Assembly: GCA_019637075.1 (NCBI GenBank)
Contig: JAHBWI010000001.1
Location: forward strand, 434,001 to 498,000
DNA: 64,000 bases
Reading direction: 5' to 3'
Source of the DNA: Nitrospiraceae bacterium
GTDB lineage: Bacteria > Nitrospirota > Nitrospiria > Nitrospirales > Nitrospiraceae
Positions 8,407-17,116 of this stretch are shown piece after piece; positions within the stretch are counted from its first letter, which is position 1, and every line of letters starts with the position of its first letter. A program made the position numbers and the translations under genes. Below the pieces are notes generated by a model that ran no database searches, was not told the DNA's origin, and saw only the letters and a program-made list of their open reading frames with translations.

Positions 8407-8844
8407 TCATTCTCTACTGCGCCAGCGCCCTGCTAACGTTGTGACGCTCGAGACGCTCGCGCTGGTGTCGAGGCCGCATGGGTTGATCGTTGACATCTCC
8501 ACCCAAGGCGCGTCCGACACATCGTCGGCCGGGCTGACCGTTCCCGCCACCCACTCACAGAGAACGGCAATCAGCACGTAACGGAATCGCAGCGATCCCC
8601 GCTCATCGTGGTTCAGCACGTCGAGTGCGGTCAAGACGTCGAGCGGGCGAACCTGGAGGCCCGTCTCCTCTTCGACTTCCCGTACCGCCGCGGCATGGAT
8701 CGTTTCACCCCGTTTGATCTTGCCGTCGGGAAATCCCCACTTGCCGGTATCCGGTGGATTGGATCGTCTGACCGACAGCACCTGTCCGTTCCGGACCACC
8801 ACCCCGATGACGGCCGGCTTGGGAACTACAGTCGCGTCAGTCAT
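8407..8844 (-). CDS. NUDIX hydrolase
   Basis: 145 residues. The Nudix box is complete at ~41-63: G-KIKRG-E-TIHAAAV-RE-V-EE-ETG-L, with all catalytic Glu residues. The N-terminal strand VIGVVVRNGQVLSVRRS and the following GKWGFPDGKI fit the ADP-ribose/(deoxy)nucleoside-triphosphate group, but substrate choice cannot be read from this. The start at 8844 is set by GAGGGGAG just upstream; an in-frame ATG six codons earlier has no site. It is a single gene. The 8845-9239 gap that follows holds no gene I can support. Confidence 0.88.
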   Translation of the reverse strand: MTDATVVPKPAVIGVVVRNGQVLSVRRSNPPDTGKWGFPDGKIKRGETIHAAAVREVEEETGLQVRPLDVLTALDVLNHDERGSLRFRYVLIAVLCEWVAGTVSPADDVSDAPWVEMSTINPCGLDTSASVSSVTTLAGRWRSRE

Positions 8845-9239
8845 GCGCGCTCCCCTCTTCAAAAAGCCGATGCTGCCACAAGATCACGTCCATGCTCCAC
8901 TGGGAAACACCGACATCGGTGAAGCAGCCTGTCGATGCCACGGCAAGCGACAGAATGGATTCATTCCGCCGTCACTTCTGAAACAGCCGAGTAAGTCTGT
9001 ATCCTTTTCTCTTGCGTCTTGTATCCACTTGGATATTGCCCGTATTTGATGGGGCCGTGCGTCGACTCCTCATCCGCCTGCAACTGTTCGTGTTCATTAC
9101 CGGTCGTTCGACGGTGCATTTCTTGCGAGCGTGTCGTCGGTGGTAGCGGCGTCGCATCCTGTTCTGCGCCTGTGTCGCAGCGTTGGAACAGGTTAAGCGA
9201 CGAGTGACGGCAATCACCCAAGCGGAGGAGGAATCGGAC

Positions 9240-11150
9240 ATGGCACTGACATTTCGTGAGTTGCGCGAAGCGGTTGAACATGAATCCTTGCCCTGGCAAC
9301 CGCTGGCGAACCGGTCCGACGCCGACATAGTGGCCCCGAAAAGTCTCGGCGGCGACACGAAGGGATTGCAGAAGGCGGAAGCCGTTCCGAGCATCGACTT
9401 CAAAGAGACGCTCGGTATCGGCACCAATCCGCATCTGGCGATTCGTCGGCTCGAACGTGGGTTCGTCAGGCGGGAGGCACTCGAGGATCGGTTCAGAAAA
9501 AGTGAACTACTGAGGCTCGGGTACGGCGATCTCGTGGAATCGCTGGAACGTGGGGCACCGCCCGCAGGCGGCGCGGCCGCATCGGTCGATTGGCGCAATC
9601 GCTGGGGAACCAACTTCATTACGACGGTGCGCGACCAAAATCCCTGTAACGCTTGTTGGGCCTTTGCCGGTGTCGCCTTGGTCGAGTCGATGGTTCGCAT
9701 CGAGGACTCGCTCTGGACGAGGCTCTCGGAAGGCGATGTCCATCGCGGCATCGGCGCACAATGCGGTGACTATGGCAACATCGGCAACGTGTCCAATTTC
9801 TTCGCGAACAGCGGATTTGCTGACCCCGGTTGTTTTCCTTGGGCGACCACCACGCCGCCCTACACCCCGACTCCCGATCGCAACGGCAGAACAGTTCGAG
9901 GGCCAGCCTTTCAATGGGTCGGGACGGTGCAGGAAGCCAAGGATTGGATCGATACGGTCGGACCGTTGATCACCTGGCTGGAGGTTTACAACGACTTCTT
10001 CGGTTATGGCTCGGGCGTCTACCGCCGCAGCACCGCGCCGTCGAATACTCTGGCCGGAACGCATTTCATGTTGGTCATCGGCTATAGCGACGCGCTCCAG
10101 GCCTGGTTGTGCAAGAACTCCTGGGGAACCGATTGGGGTATGAGCGGATTCTGCTGGGTGGCCTATGGAGATTCTGGAATCGATCGCTATGCCAAGGCTG
10201 GGGTGCGGAACGTCAACCCCGACCCCTGGACCAAGCGCCGGCTCCACAACGGCAACTTGTACGAAAGCGGCAACGGCGCCATGAACCGAAACCTCGAGGT
10301 GATGGGCGCAGGCAAGGGACGAGTTCAGCACCGTTGGCGTGAGGGTGGCCCACCTTGGACCTGGGGCGTGGGGAAAAGCTTCGGCACCGACGCGGCGGTC
10401 TGCCCCACCTTCACCGGAACGACGTTCAACCGAAACATGGAGTTGGTGTATTTGACGACGGCCAGTCGGCTCCATCACTGGTGGGGCCCAGGCGGAGGCA
10501 CGGGGCCGTGGAACGACGGCGGAGTCTTCGGTCCGACGGACTGCCGTGGCATTCCCGGTTTTATCCAGGGAGACTACGGGGCACCAGGGAACTTCGAGGT
10601 GGTGGTCCTGGTCGGCGGTGGGCAACTCCAGCACGTGTGGCGTGATGGAGCAGGCTGGCACAACGGCGTGAAGTTCGGAACCGGCCTCGCCTACTCCGGA
10701 GCCACCTTGGTGCAAGGCACCTATGGGACGCCGCATGGCAACTTGGAGTGCGTCGCAGTCCGTTCTAACGGGACCATGCAACACTTTTGGCGCCACGAGC
10801 CGACTTTGACCTGGAACACCGGCATTGTCTTCGGCGCAGGGGTAGCCACCTCGCCGGTGATGATCCAGGGCCAATACGGCATGCTTAATGAGTCCGGCCC
10901 ACATGGGAACTTCGAGTTGTGCGTCGCGGTCGGCGGACAGGTGCAGCATTGGTGGCGATGGAACGGTGGGGATGCCCAGTGGCGCCACAGTGCGACGTTC
11001 GGGCATGATGTGGCGGCAGTCGCAGGGATGTGCGAGGGACAGTGGGGCATGAATTTGGAAGTCATCGTGCTGCGTCGCGACGGCCAACTCCAGCATTACT
11101 GGCGCGATGGTGCCGGATGGCATGAAGGCCCGGTGATCGGTCCTGCATGA
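9240..11150 (+). CDS. Papain-like (C1A) cysteine protease with C-terminal beta-propeller repeats
   Basis: 636 residues. Residues ~1-110 resemble a propeptide-like region. The C1A catalytic domain follows: SVDWR entry, NPCNACWAFAG with the nucleophilic Cys (~140), GTHFMLVIGY with the His, and CKNSWGTDWG with the Asn. The last ~300 residues hold about six degenerate repeats of 45-50 residues built on GNLEV-V...G-LQH-WRDG..W..G..FG, like PLL/tachylectin-type beta-propeller lectin blades. No signal peptide is visible, which is odd for an enzyme with a sugar-binding-like tail. GGAGGAGGAA precedes ATG 9240. Its stop overlaps the start of the inhibitor-like gene (ATGA). Confidence 0.85.
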   Translation: MALTFRELREAVEHESLPWQPLANRSDADIVAPKSLGGDTKGLQKAEAVPSIDFKETLGIGTNPHLAIRRLERGFVRREALEDRFRKSELLRLGYGDLVESLERGAPPAGGAAASVDWRNRWGTNFITTVRDQNPCNACWAFAGVALVESMVRIEDSLWTRLSEGDVHRGIGAQCGDYGNIGNVSNFFANSGFADPGCFPWATTTPPYTPTPDRNGRTVRGPAFQWVGTVQEAKDWIDTVGPLITWLEVYNDFFGYGSGVYRRSTAPSNTLAGTHFMLVIGYSDALQAWLCKNSWGTDWGMSGFCWVAYGDSGIDRYAKAGVRNVNPDPWTKRRLHNGNLYESGNGAMNRNLEVMGAGKGRVQHRWREGGPPWTWGVGKSFGTDAAVCPTFTGTTFNRNMELVYLTTASRLHHWWGPGGGTGPWNDGGVFGPTDCRGIPGFIQGDYGAPGNFEVVVLVGGGQLQHVWRDGAGWHNGVKFGTGLAYSGATLVQGTYGTPHGNLECVAVRSNGTMQHFWRHEPTLTWNTGIVFGAGVATSPVMIQGQYGMLNESGPHGNFELCVAVGGQVQHWWRWNGGDAQWRHSATFGHDVAAVAGMCEGQWGMNLEVIVLRRDGQLQHYWRDGAGWHEGPVIGPA

Positions 11151-11491
11151 GCACGGATCAAGCGATACAGGAAGACTTTCGTCCTGGGCTTCCGGATCGG
11201 CTCAACGTTCGAGTCGGGACGGAAGCCCGCTTCCCTCTGCCTTCACGCGCAGGGGCGGGATACCAATGGCAGGTGAACTATGTCGCGGGAGAGCCCGACG
11301 CTGCAACCCTCGCGATCGAAACAGGCCCCGCCCCAGAGCAAGGTGCCGTCCCTCAGAATCTGCCGGTGCCCATGCAACTGGTCGTGACCGGGCTGCGCGA
11401 AGGGACCGCCCGGTGGAGGATCAGGCTCGTCCGTCCATGGATGCCCGAAAGTCCGCTGGTGGATCAGGAACTGCAGGTGCTTGTGAAGTAG
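11147..11491 (+). CDS. Chagasin-like (I42 family) cysteine protease inhibitor
   Basis: 114 residues, starting inside the stop codon of the protease gene (ATGA overlap), so translation is almost certainly coupled. Chagasin-family inhibitors block papain-like enzymes with three loops. Here the first is recognisable as RAGAGYQWQV (normally NPTTGY-W) at ~41-50, and the third as the hallmark RPW in LVRPWMPES near residue 97. The middle GxGG loop is not evident. No signal peptide is present, matching the protease. Size fits the family (~110). The two loops plus the position right behind a C1A protease make the assignment fairly strong; inhibition of this particular partner is inference. Confidence 0.75.
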   Translation: MSTDQAIQEDFRPGLPDRLNVRVGTEARFPLPSRAGAGYQWQVNYVAGEPDAATLAIETGPAPEQGAVPQNLPVPMQLVVTGLREGTARWRIRLVRPWMPESPLVDQELQVLVK

Positions 11492-12082
11492 AGTGGAATC
11501 AAATGGCTCGTTGCCGGGTCGTGCCTAACGCGCTTCACCCAACGCGGCACCGACCCTTCCTCCCGCATGCTCGTGTGATGGGCATTCAAGATCACCTCGC
11601 ACATCGAAATATGTAGACGCGAAGGGGTAAACCTCCAACGTGGAATGAATCCGGTCTTGGCGGATGCCATTCCGTGATTCTCATGTCGATGCGATCAAAT
11701 GCACCCTAGAGAGATCGTCTCGAGGACGGCGGCACTCGTCAACGCCACCACGGGATTTTGCCCCCTTCCTTTCTGTACGGCCTGCTGTTTGGAAAGGCCG
11801 GCACCTGCGGCATCCGGTAGACTTCGCGAATCTCTGAAGCACCGTTCGGCACCGAGGACCCGACAAGCCTCGGAGCAAGGCGATGATCGACCAGCCAAGA
11901 TCTCACTATGCATCGCAGGCGTACGACCACTCCCTCTTGAACCATCTTGCGACTCCGCGCGGACGCGTCCGGAGCGTTTCTTGCGCCGGCCATGCTCCCC
12001 CATAGACGAACCGTTCCTGGAAGCGTAGGATACCGCTCGATTCCGCTACATAGATCCTGCCGAGGACCGAAAGGAGACGCTC
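11492..12082. other. Intergenic region with no recognised feature
   Basis: About 590 bases between the inhibitor gene and the DUF3617 gene. I see no convincing reading frame, RNA or transposon remnant here on either strand. The ribosome site of the following gene (GAAAGGAGAC) lies at its right end. Confidence 0.5.
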
Positions 12083-12634
12083 ATGATGAATCGTGGACGC
12101 ATGCTGGCCGCTGCTGTGGTCGTAACGGTTGTCGGCACCCTACCGGTGGCCATGGCGCCATGGGCACCCGATTCCGCAATGGCCGACTCCTTCAATCTGA
12201 AGCCGGGAGCATGGGAGATCACGACGCTCGTCGAGCGGTCCGGGCCGCCGGTAGCGCCGGACATCCTCTCGAAGCTACCGCCGGAGCAGCGGGCAAGGAT
12301 GGAGCAGGCTGCCAAGGCGCGGGCGGGCAACTCGAAGACTCTCGTGTCGAAGGAATGCATTACGAAAGAAGAGCTGGATCAAGACCGGCTCTTCGCCGGT
12401 GCCGACGACGGAGACGGGGCTCCCTGTCCCACGAAGGTGATCACCAGGTCCTCGAACAAACTGGAGATCGAGCGATCCTGCCCTGCGCCCGCGGAATCCG
12501 TCTCACATCTCCTGCTGCAAGCTCCCTCGCCGGACAGCCTCATCGGGAGGTTCGACACTACCAGGCGCGGACAAAAGGTCCACTCGGAGATGAAGGGCCG
12601 CTGGCTCGGCGCCAGTTGCGCCGGCATTGAATGA
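12083..12634 (+). CDS. DUF3617 domain protein, exported
   Basis: 183 residues with a signal peptide (MMNRGRMLAAAVVVTVVGTL, cleavage probably after SAMA-DS at ~35). The mature chain begins LKPGAWEITT, the conserved opening of DUF3617, and continues through a PPEQRARMEQ helix, a KECITKEELDQ stretch and a C-terminal RFDTTRRGQKVHSEMKGRWLG strand region. Four cysteines (ECI, APCP, RSCP, ASCAG) could form disulfides. DUF3617 proteins are periplasmic and of unknown role. The start has GAAAGGAG eight bases upstream; 12083 and 12086 are both possible. Confidence 0.8.
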   Translation: MMNRGRMLAAAVVVTVVGTLPVAMAPWAPDSAMADSFNLKPGAWEITTLVERSGPPVAPDILSKLPPEQRARMEQAAKARAGNSKTLVSKECITKEELDQDRLFAGADDGDGAPCPTKVITRSSNKLEIERSCPAPAESVSHLLLQAPSPDSLIGRFDTTRRGQKVHSEMKGRWLGASCAGIE

Positions 12635-12652
12635 GGATGCGTACCAGCCGTC

Positions 12653-13861
12653 CTATTCGATCACGCTGAACTCGTAGCGGGAACCGGTCAGCGCCGTCAG
12701 CAACTCCGACGCGTGGTCGCGACCGCGCGTTTCCATGGTCACATCCAGCGCCGCTTCGTTCAATCCGACGCCATAGTGCGCCCGGTTGTAGGACGTCTCC
12801 ACGATGTTGGCGCGAGCCTTGGCGATCACCGAGGTCAACCCCTCGAGCGAGCCGGGATAATCCGGCAGCCGCACACGCAGCCGCAGGCGCCTACCGTCCC
12901 GCACCATGCCTCGCTCGATGATTCGGGCCAGCAGGTTCACATCCAGGTTTCCGCCGGACACAAGCACCGCAATGTTTTTCCCGCGATGGCCCGTCTTGGC
13001 TTGCTGCAATGCCGCCAGCGCGACCGCGCCGGCTCCCTCCGCGACGGTCTTTTCCCCCTCGAGCAACGTGAGGATCGCCGCCGCGATTTCGTCTTCGTCC
13101 ACCGTGACGATCTGGTCGACATACCGTTGGACCAGCGGCAAGGTGCGGGACCCGGCTTGGCGCACGGCGATGCCATCCGCCAAGGTCGGACCGGCCGGCA
13201 GCTCAACCGGATGACCGTTGCGAAGCGCGGCGCTCATCGAAGGTAACCTGGCGGTTTGCACCCCCACGATCTCCACCGCCGACCGCTGTTCCTTGACGGC
13301 GCAGCCGACACCGCCGATCAAACCGCCTCCCCCGACCGGGACCACGATCACGTCCAGGGACTGGTTCTGTCTGAGGAGTTCCAGGCCGAGCGTACCCTGG
13401 CCCGCGATCACCTCGTCGTCATCGAAGGGATGGATGAAGGTAGCGTGCCTCTCACGGCTTCGTTCCATCGCCGCCCGGCAAGCCTCATCGTAGTTGTCGC
13501 CGTGAAGCACCACGTCGGCGCCATGCGCGCGCGTGGCGGACCACTTCACCAGCGGCGTAGACCGTGGCATCCAAATCTGAACCGGAATGCCCCGCTGAGC
13601 CGCATGGTAGGCCACGCCCTGCGCATGGTTGCCCGCCGAAGCCGCGATCACCCCTCGCTGCCGTTCCTCGTCCGTCATTAATAGGATGCGGTTGAGAGCG
13701 CCCCGCTCCTTGAAGGACCCGGTCATTTGCAGGTTTTCTAGCTTGAGGAAAATGTTGTTGCCGGTGAGTCTGGACAGGGTCCGGGAATGCACCAACGGAG
13801 ATTCGTAGAGCGAAGGTCCGATGCGTGTGGCCGCGGCCTCGATCGACTGCCAAGTCACCAT
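12653..13861 (-). CDS. ilvA: Threonine ammonia-lyase (threonine dehydratase) with ACT domain
   Basis: 402 residues. It converts threonine to 2-oxobutanoate, the entry step to isoleucine, or serves catabolically. The PLP-binding lysine is in TGSFKERGA (~52), followed by SAGNHAQGVAYHA and the phosphate-binding glycine loop VPVGGGGLIGG (~175). The C-terminal ~80 residues (RLRVRLPDYPGSLEGLTSVI) form a single ACT domain, so this is the shorter type with one regulatory domain. The start at 13861 follows a GGGGA site; the longer upstream frame is spurious. It is preceded by an unusually long leader that contains a short reading frame and a terminator-like hairpin, suggesting amino-acid-responsive control. 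Confidence 0.9.
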   Translation of the reverse strand: MVTWQSIEAAATRIGPSLYESPLVHSRTLSRLTGNNIFLKLENLQMTGSFKERGALNRILLMTDEERQRGVIAASAGNHAQGVAYHAAQRGIPVQIWMPRSTPLVKWSATRAHGADVVLHGDNYDEACRAAMERSRERHATFIHPFDDDEVIAGQGTLGLELLRQNQSLDVIVVPVGGGGLIGGVGCAVKEQRSAVEIVGVQTARLPSMSAALRNGHPVELPAGPTLADGIAVRQAGSRTLPLVQRYVDQIVTVDEDEIAAAILTLLEGEKTVAEGAGAVALAALQQAKTGHRGKNIAVLVSGGNLDVNLLARIIERGMVRDGRRLRLRVRLPDYPGSLEGLTSVIAKARANIVETSYNRAHYGVGLNEAALDVTMETRGRDHASELLTALTGSRYEFSVIE

Positions 13862-13890
13862 GCCCAGGTCCCCTTTCATACTACGGACAA

Positions 13891-13926
13891 CAAAAAGCCC
13901 CTGACGAAATCTTTTCCGCCAGGGGC
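13891..13926 (-). terminator. Terminator-like hairpin in the ilvA leader (candidate attenuator)
   Basis: On the minus strand, GCCCCTGGCG and CGTCAGGGGC pair around a GAAAAGATTT loop, followed at once by TTTTTG. This is a textbook intrinsic terminator in the direction of transcription. It lies 30 bases before the ilvA start instead of after a gene, which is what an attenuator looks like. Confidence 0.75.
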
Positions 13927-13965
13927 CTCTGCTGAGTGGATACGACGTGCGCTCTGCAGACAGGC

Positions 13966-14028
13966 TCAGGCGGAGCCGGCGATCATCATCGCCGCCGCCA
14001 TGCTGATGCCGATGCCCTGCAGTTGCAT
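13966..14028 (-). CDS. Candidate leader peptide upstream of ilvA
   Basis: A 20-codon frame (MQLQGIGISMAAAMMIAGSA) ending TGA 40 bases before the terminator hairpin. It can be extended upstream to GTG 14037, adding M-L-N. The product is rich in Ile (three), Leu and Met; isoleucine is the end product of the ilvA pathway. A GAG-rich stretch before the GTG is a weak ribosome site. The position between a promoter and a terminator, with relevant codons, is the classic attenuation layout. Translation is not proven. Confidence 0.5.
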   Translation of the reverse strand: MQLQGIGISMAAAMMIAGSA

Positions 14029-14075
14029 ATTCAACACGATGATCTCGAGTCCTGATTCGCTGTTCGAGCAAGGAG

Positions 14076-14103
14076 CTTATACCAGAGTCGTCAAACGGAT
14101 CAA
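14076..14103 (-). promoter_or_regulatory. Predicted promoter for the ilvA leader
   Basis: On the minus strand TTGATC (14103-14098) and TATAAG (14081-14076) are separated by 16 bases. Transcription would begin near 14069, giving a leader of about 205 bases before the ilvA start that contains both the short reading frame and the hairpin. Confidence 0.65.
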
Positions 14104-14112
14104 GCACTCCCC

Positions 14113-14754
14113 TTACTTTGAGAGCACGACGTGCGTGGCGTGAGGGCTCGTCACATGCTCCGTGCATTCGTAGCCCAGCCGAACCACGTCCAAGTCGGCG
14201 AAGACTGATTCGCCGGTCCCCAGCAACACCGGCGCGATGGCGAGGTGCAGTTGATCTACCAGGCCGGCCTTCAGATAGGCTCGCAGGGTAGCCACACCGC
14301 CTCCCAGCCGCACGTCCTTTCCTTGCGCTGCCTCTTTCGCCAGGGTGAGCGCCTGCTCGTTGCCACCCGTGACGAAATGGAAGGTTGTCCCGCCCTCCAT
14401 GGTCACAGAGGCTCTGGGATGGTTCGTGAGGACGAACACGGGGCAGTGATAGGGAGGATTGTCGCCCCACCAGCCCTTCCATTGCTCGTCCGGCCACGGC
14501 CCCCTGATCGGCCCGAACATGTTGCGGCCCAGGATCCAAGCGCCGATATTGTCGAAGCCTCGCGCGACAAAGCCGTCATCGATGCCCGTCGCCCCGCCGT
14601 CTCCGCCAAACAGGCGTTGAAAGGTACGCGTGGCGAAAGCCCATCGATGGAGCGTGATCCCACCGACCCCGAGCGGATGCTGGGGCCCTTGGTTCGGCCC
14701 AGCCCCGTACCCGTCTATAGAAACGGCGAAGCAATGAACCCGTAATTTGGACAT
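14113..14754 (-). CDS. Dihydrofolate reductase family protein (RibD C-terminal-like)
   Basis: 213 residues. The opening MSKLRVHCFAVSIDGYGAG is the strand-turn found in RibD_C/DHFR-like reductases. ILGRNMFGPIRGPW (~87-100) matches the family's (M/L)GRxTF motif, and the C-terminal half has a KDVRLGGGVATLRAYLKAGLVDQL stretch typical of these enzymes (NADPH site glycines), followed by IAPVLLGTGES. Length fits. Substrate is unknown; this subgroup is not the folate enzyme FolA. No strong ribosome site is seen at 14754. The ilvA promoter overlaps its 3' flank. Confidence 0.8.
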   Translation of the reverse strand: MSKLRVHCFAVSIDGYGAGPNQGPQHPLGVGGITLHRWAFATRTFQRLFGGDGGATGIDDGFVARGFDNIGAWILGRNMFGPIRGPWPDEQWKGWWGDNPPYHCPVFVLTNHPRASVTMEGGTTFHFVTGGNEQALTLAKEAAQGKDVRLGGGVATLRAYLKAGLVDQLHLAIAPVLLGTGESVFADLDVVRLGYECTEHVTSPHATHVVLSK

Positions 14755-14815
14755 GGATCTCACATAAGCTCGTTCATCGCAGCGGCAGGACGACCAGCCG
14801 GAAACGGCGCGGTAC

Positions 14816-15262
14816 TCACTCTGGAATTTCCGCCTCCACCAATTTTGCCAGGAGCGCCAACGATTCCTGCCAGCCCAAGTAACAGGCTTCCGTGGGGATG
14901 ACTTCCGGAATCCCCTCTTGGACGACATTCATCTCGGTGCCGCAGGACACCTGTTTCAACGTGATCGTCGCCTGCATCTCACCGGGCAGGTTGGGGTCGT
15001 CGAACCTATCCGTGTAGCGGATGCGCTCGTTCGGCACCAGTTCCAGATACGTCCCTCCGAATGAGTGGCTCTTCTTGGTCGTGAAATTCGTGAACGACAT
15101 TTTGAAGGTCCCACCGACCTTCGGTTCCATGTGATGCACCTTCCCGGTAAATCCGTTCGGTGGCAGCCATTTCGCCATCGCGTCCGGATCGAGGAAGGCA
15201 CGGTAGATTCGCTCCGGGGTCGCGCGGAGTATGCGATGCAATCGCACTGTATGTGTCGGCAT
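14816..15262 (-). CDS. SRPBCC / AHSA1-like domain protein
   Basis: 148 residues. Starts VRLHRILRATPERIYRAFLDPDAMAKWLPP, the hallmark N-terminus of AHSA1-like START-fold proteins, continues with GGTFKMSF and GTYLELVPNERIRYTDRF strands, and ends with a GWQESLALLAKLVE helix. Members bind small hydrophobic ligands or act as co-chaperone-like domains; no specific role can be given. GAAGGAG lies at the right distance before the ATG. It sits 61 bases upstream of the DHFR-like gene on the same strand, so the two may be cotranscribed; such pairs of DHFR-like and AHSA1-like genes are common. Confidence 0.85.
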   Translation of the reverse strand: MPTHTVRLHRILRATPERIYRAFLDPDAMAKWLPPNGFTGKVHHMEPKVGGTFKMSFTNFTTKKSHSFGGTYLELVPNERIRYTDRFDDPNLPGEMQATITLKQVSCGTEMNVVQEGIPEVIPTEACYLGWQESLALLAKLVEAEIPE

Positions 15263-15425
15263 ATCCCTGCTCCTTCTTTCAGGTCTGAAAGGCTCATACT
15301 AGACAGGATCCGCAGCGGATGCCAGTCGATTTTCCTGCATGAGGCGGAGAAGGCCGTTCACTGATTCTGACCGTCACTGCGGCCGGCCCCTGTCTCACTT
15401 CGCGACACCGTGAGACGACTCGATC

Positions 15426-15455
15426 GTGGACGAGCCTCGGGAGAACAAGTAGAAT
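15426..15455 (+). promoter_or_regulatory. Possible promoter upstream of pyk
   Basis: GTGGAC (15426-15431) and TAGAAT (15450-15455) with an 18-base spacer, about 90 bases before the pyk start. The -35 match is fair and the -10 match good. It is a prediction only. Confidence 0.35.
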
Positions 15456-15544
15456 GGCCTCGTTTTTTCCTTTCTCGCGAGTGAGCGCGGTCGTCGAATC
15501 ACACCTCGGCATTCACGAGATCGTCCAGGCTCCCGGAGGCCGCC

Positions 15545-16984
15545 ATGCAAAAAACCCGCATCATCTGCACCATCGGTCCCGCAACGGAATCCTACGAGAT
15601 GTTGCAGAAACTGTACGAGGCCGGCATGAATATCGCCCGCCTGAACATGTCCCACGGCGACCACGACTCCCACGCCAAGGTCATTCATCACATCAAGACG
15701 CTCAATAAGAAACTCAAGTTCCCCATTGCCATTCTTCTGGACACCCAAGGCCCCGCGATCCGCACGGGTGACCTCTCCAACGAACTCGACCTTCGGCAGG
15801 GAGCTGTCGTCACCGTCACGACGCGCGGCACGACGGACGTCGAAGAAAGCTCCATTCACATCGACTATGCCGACTTGCTGGAACAGGTCAATGTGGGGGA
15901 CAAGATCACGGTGGACAACGGGTTGATCAACTTCGAAGTGCTGGAGAAGACCGAACGCCACATGCGCTGCCGCGTGGTGGACGGCGGACGCCTGAAGAGC
16001 AAGCGCCACGTCAATCTGCCGGGCATTCGCGTCAACTTGCCCGCGATCACACAGAAAGACACGAAGGACATTCTCTTCGGCCTGGAACGAGACGTGGACT
16101 TCATCGCCCTGTCGTTCGTGCGCGAGGCGGAAGACGTCCGCCGACTCAAATCGCTGATGGGCGATCGTGTCGGGCGGGTCAAGGCGATTGCCAAGATCGA
16201 GGATCAGGAAGGCGTTCGTAACCTGGACGAAATCATTCAGGAAGCGGACGGGGTCATGGTGGCGCGCGGAGACTTGGGCGTGGAGATCAACCTCGAAGAC
16301 CTGCCGAACGTCCAGCGCACGATCGTCCGAAAATGCGCCGAGCGCGGGAAACGCGTCATCGTCGCCACGCACTTGCTCGAATCGATGATCAACAGTCCCC
16401 ACCCCACCCGAGCCGAGGTCACCGACGTCGCCAACGCCATTTACGAGGAAGTGGACGCCGTCATGCTGTCCGGCGAGACCACGGTCGGCAAGTATCCGAT
16501 CAAGTGCGTCGAATACCTGTGCAAGATCGCGCTGAAATCGGAAGCCATCCCCGGCCTACAGTTTGCCAAGGGCCTACGCGACCTCGGCAACAAGCAGCAG
16601 CTCGCGGCAGCGGCCGTTCAACTGGCCGAGGGAATCAAAGCGAAAGGCATCGTCGTGATCACCAGACGGGGCCTGATGGCCGATTTCGTGTCCAATTGCC
16701 GGTCTTCTTCGACCGACGTCTATGCCTTCACGAACATGAGCCAGCCGCGCAGGACGATGATGCTCAATCGCGGCGTGTTTCCCTTCAAGATCGACTTCAG
16801 CGCCGATCCGGAGAAGACGCTGCAGACAGCCTTTCGCATTTTGAAAGATCGGGAGCAGTTCCTGGTCGGCGACAAGGTCGTCATCATCTCCGACGTCTTG
16901 GCGCAACAGCGCGTGGACTCCATCCAGATCCGTGAAATTCCCTCCGAGGAACCGGCGCTCGAAGTCCAGTATCGGCCGAGCTAG
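15545..16984 (+). CDS. pyk: Pyruvate kinase
   Basis: 479 residues. Catalyses phosphoenolpyruvate + ADP to pyruvate + ATP, the last glycolytic step. Conserved blocks are present: TRIICTIGPATES at the N-terminus, NIARLNMSHGDHD, ILLDTQGPAIRTG (~60-72), the active-site AIAKIEDQEGVRN region (~215), VMVARGDLGVEI (~240) and AVMLSGETTVGKYP (~310). The C-terminal domain (~350-470) is complete. A GGAGG site lies seven bases before the ATG. It is a single transcription unit by layout; the divergent AHSA1-like gene starts 282 bases upstream. Confidence 0.96.
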   Translation: MQKTRIICTIGPATESYEMLQKLYEAGMNIARLNMSHGDHDSHAKVIHHIKTLNKKLKFPIAILLDTQGPAIRTGDLSNELDLRQGAVVTVTTRGTTDVEESSIHIDYADLLEQVNVGDKITVDNGLINFEVLEKTERHMRCRVVDGGRLKSKRHVNLPGIRVNLPAITQKDTKDILFGLERDVDFIALSFVREAEDVRRLKSLMGDRVGRVKAIAKIEDQEGVRNLDEIIQEADGVMVARGDLGVEINLEDLPNVQRTIVRKCAERGKRVIVATHLLESMINSPHPTRAEVTDVANAIYEEVDAVMLSGETTVGKYPIKCVEYLCKIALKSEAIPGLQFAKGLRDLGNKQQLAAAAVQLAEGIKAKGIVVITRRGLMADFVSNCRSSSTDVYAFTNMSQPRRTMMLNRGVFPFKIDFSADPEKTLQTAFRILKDREQFLVGDKVVIISDVLAQQRVDSIQIREIPSEEPALEVQYRPS

Positions 16985-17116
16985 GCCGGCAGCGGATCTC
17001 GACGGCCCGACCGCTCCCCTGCCGGAACGCAGCACCGCCCTGACAGGATCAGTCGACGGAGAAAGAAGATTCGATTGGGAGGCGCGGACGCAGCCGGCCA
17101 CAGCGGCTTGAGTCGT

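Noticed and set aside
9507-11123. 538-residue minus-strand frame opposite the protease-propeller gene
   Set aside because: Mirrors the coding strand of a gene with an intact catalytic triad; His/Pro/Arg-rich nonsense.
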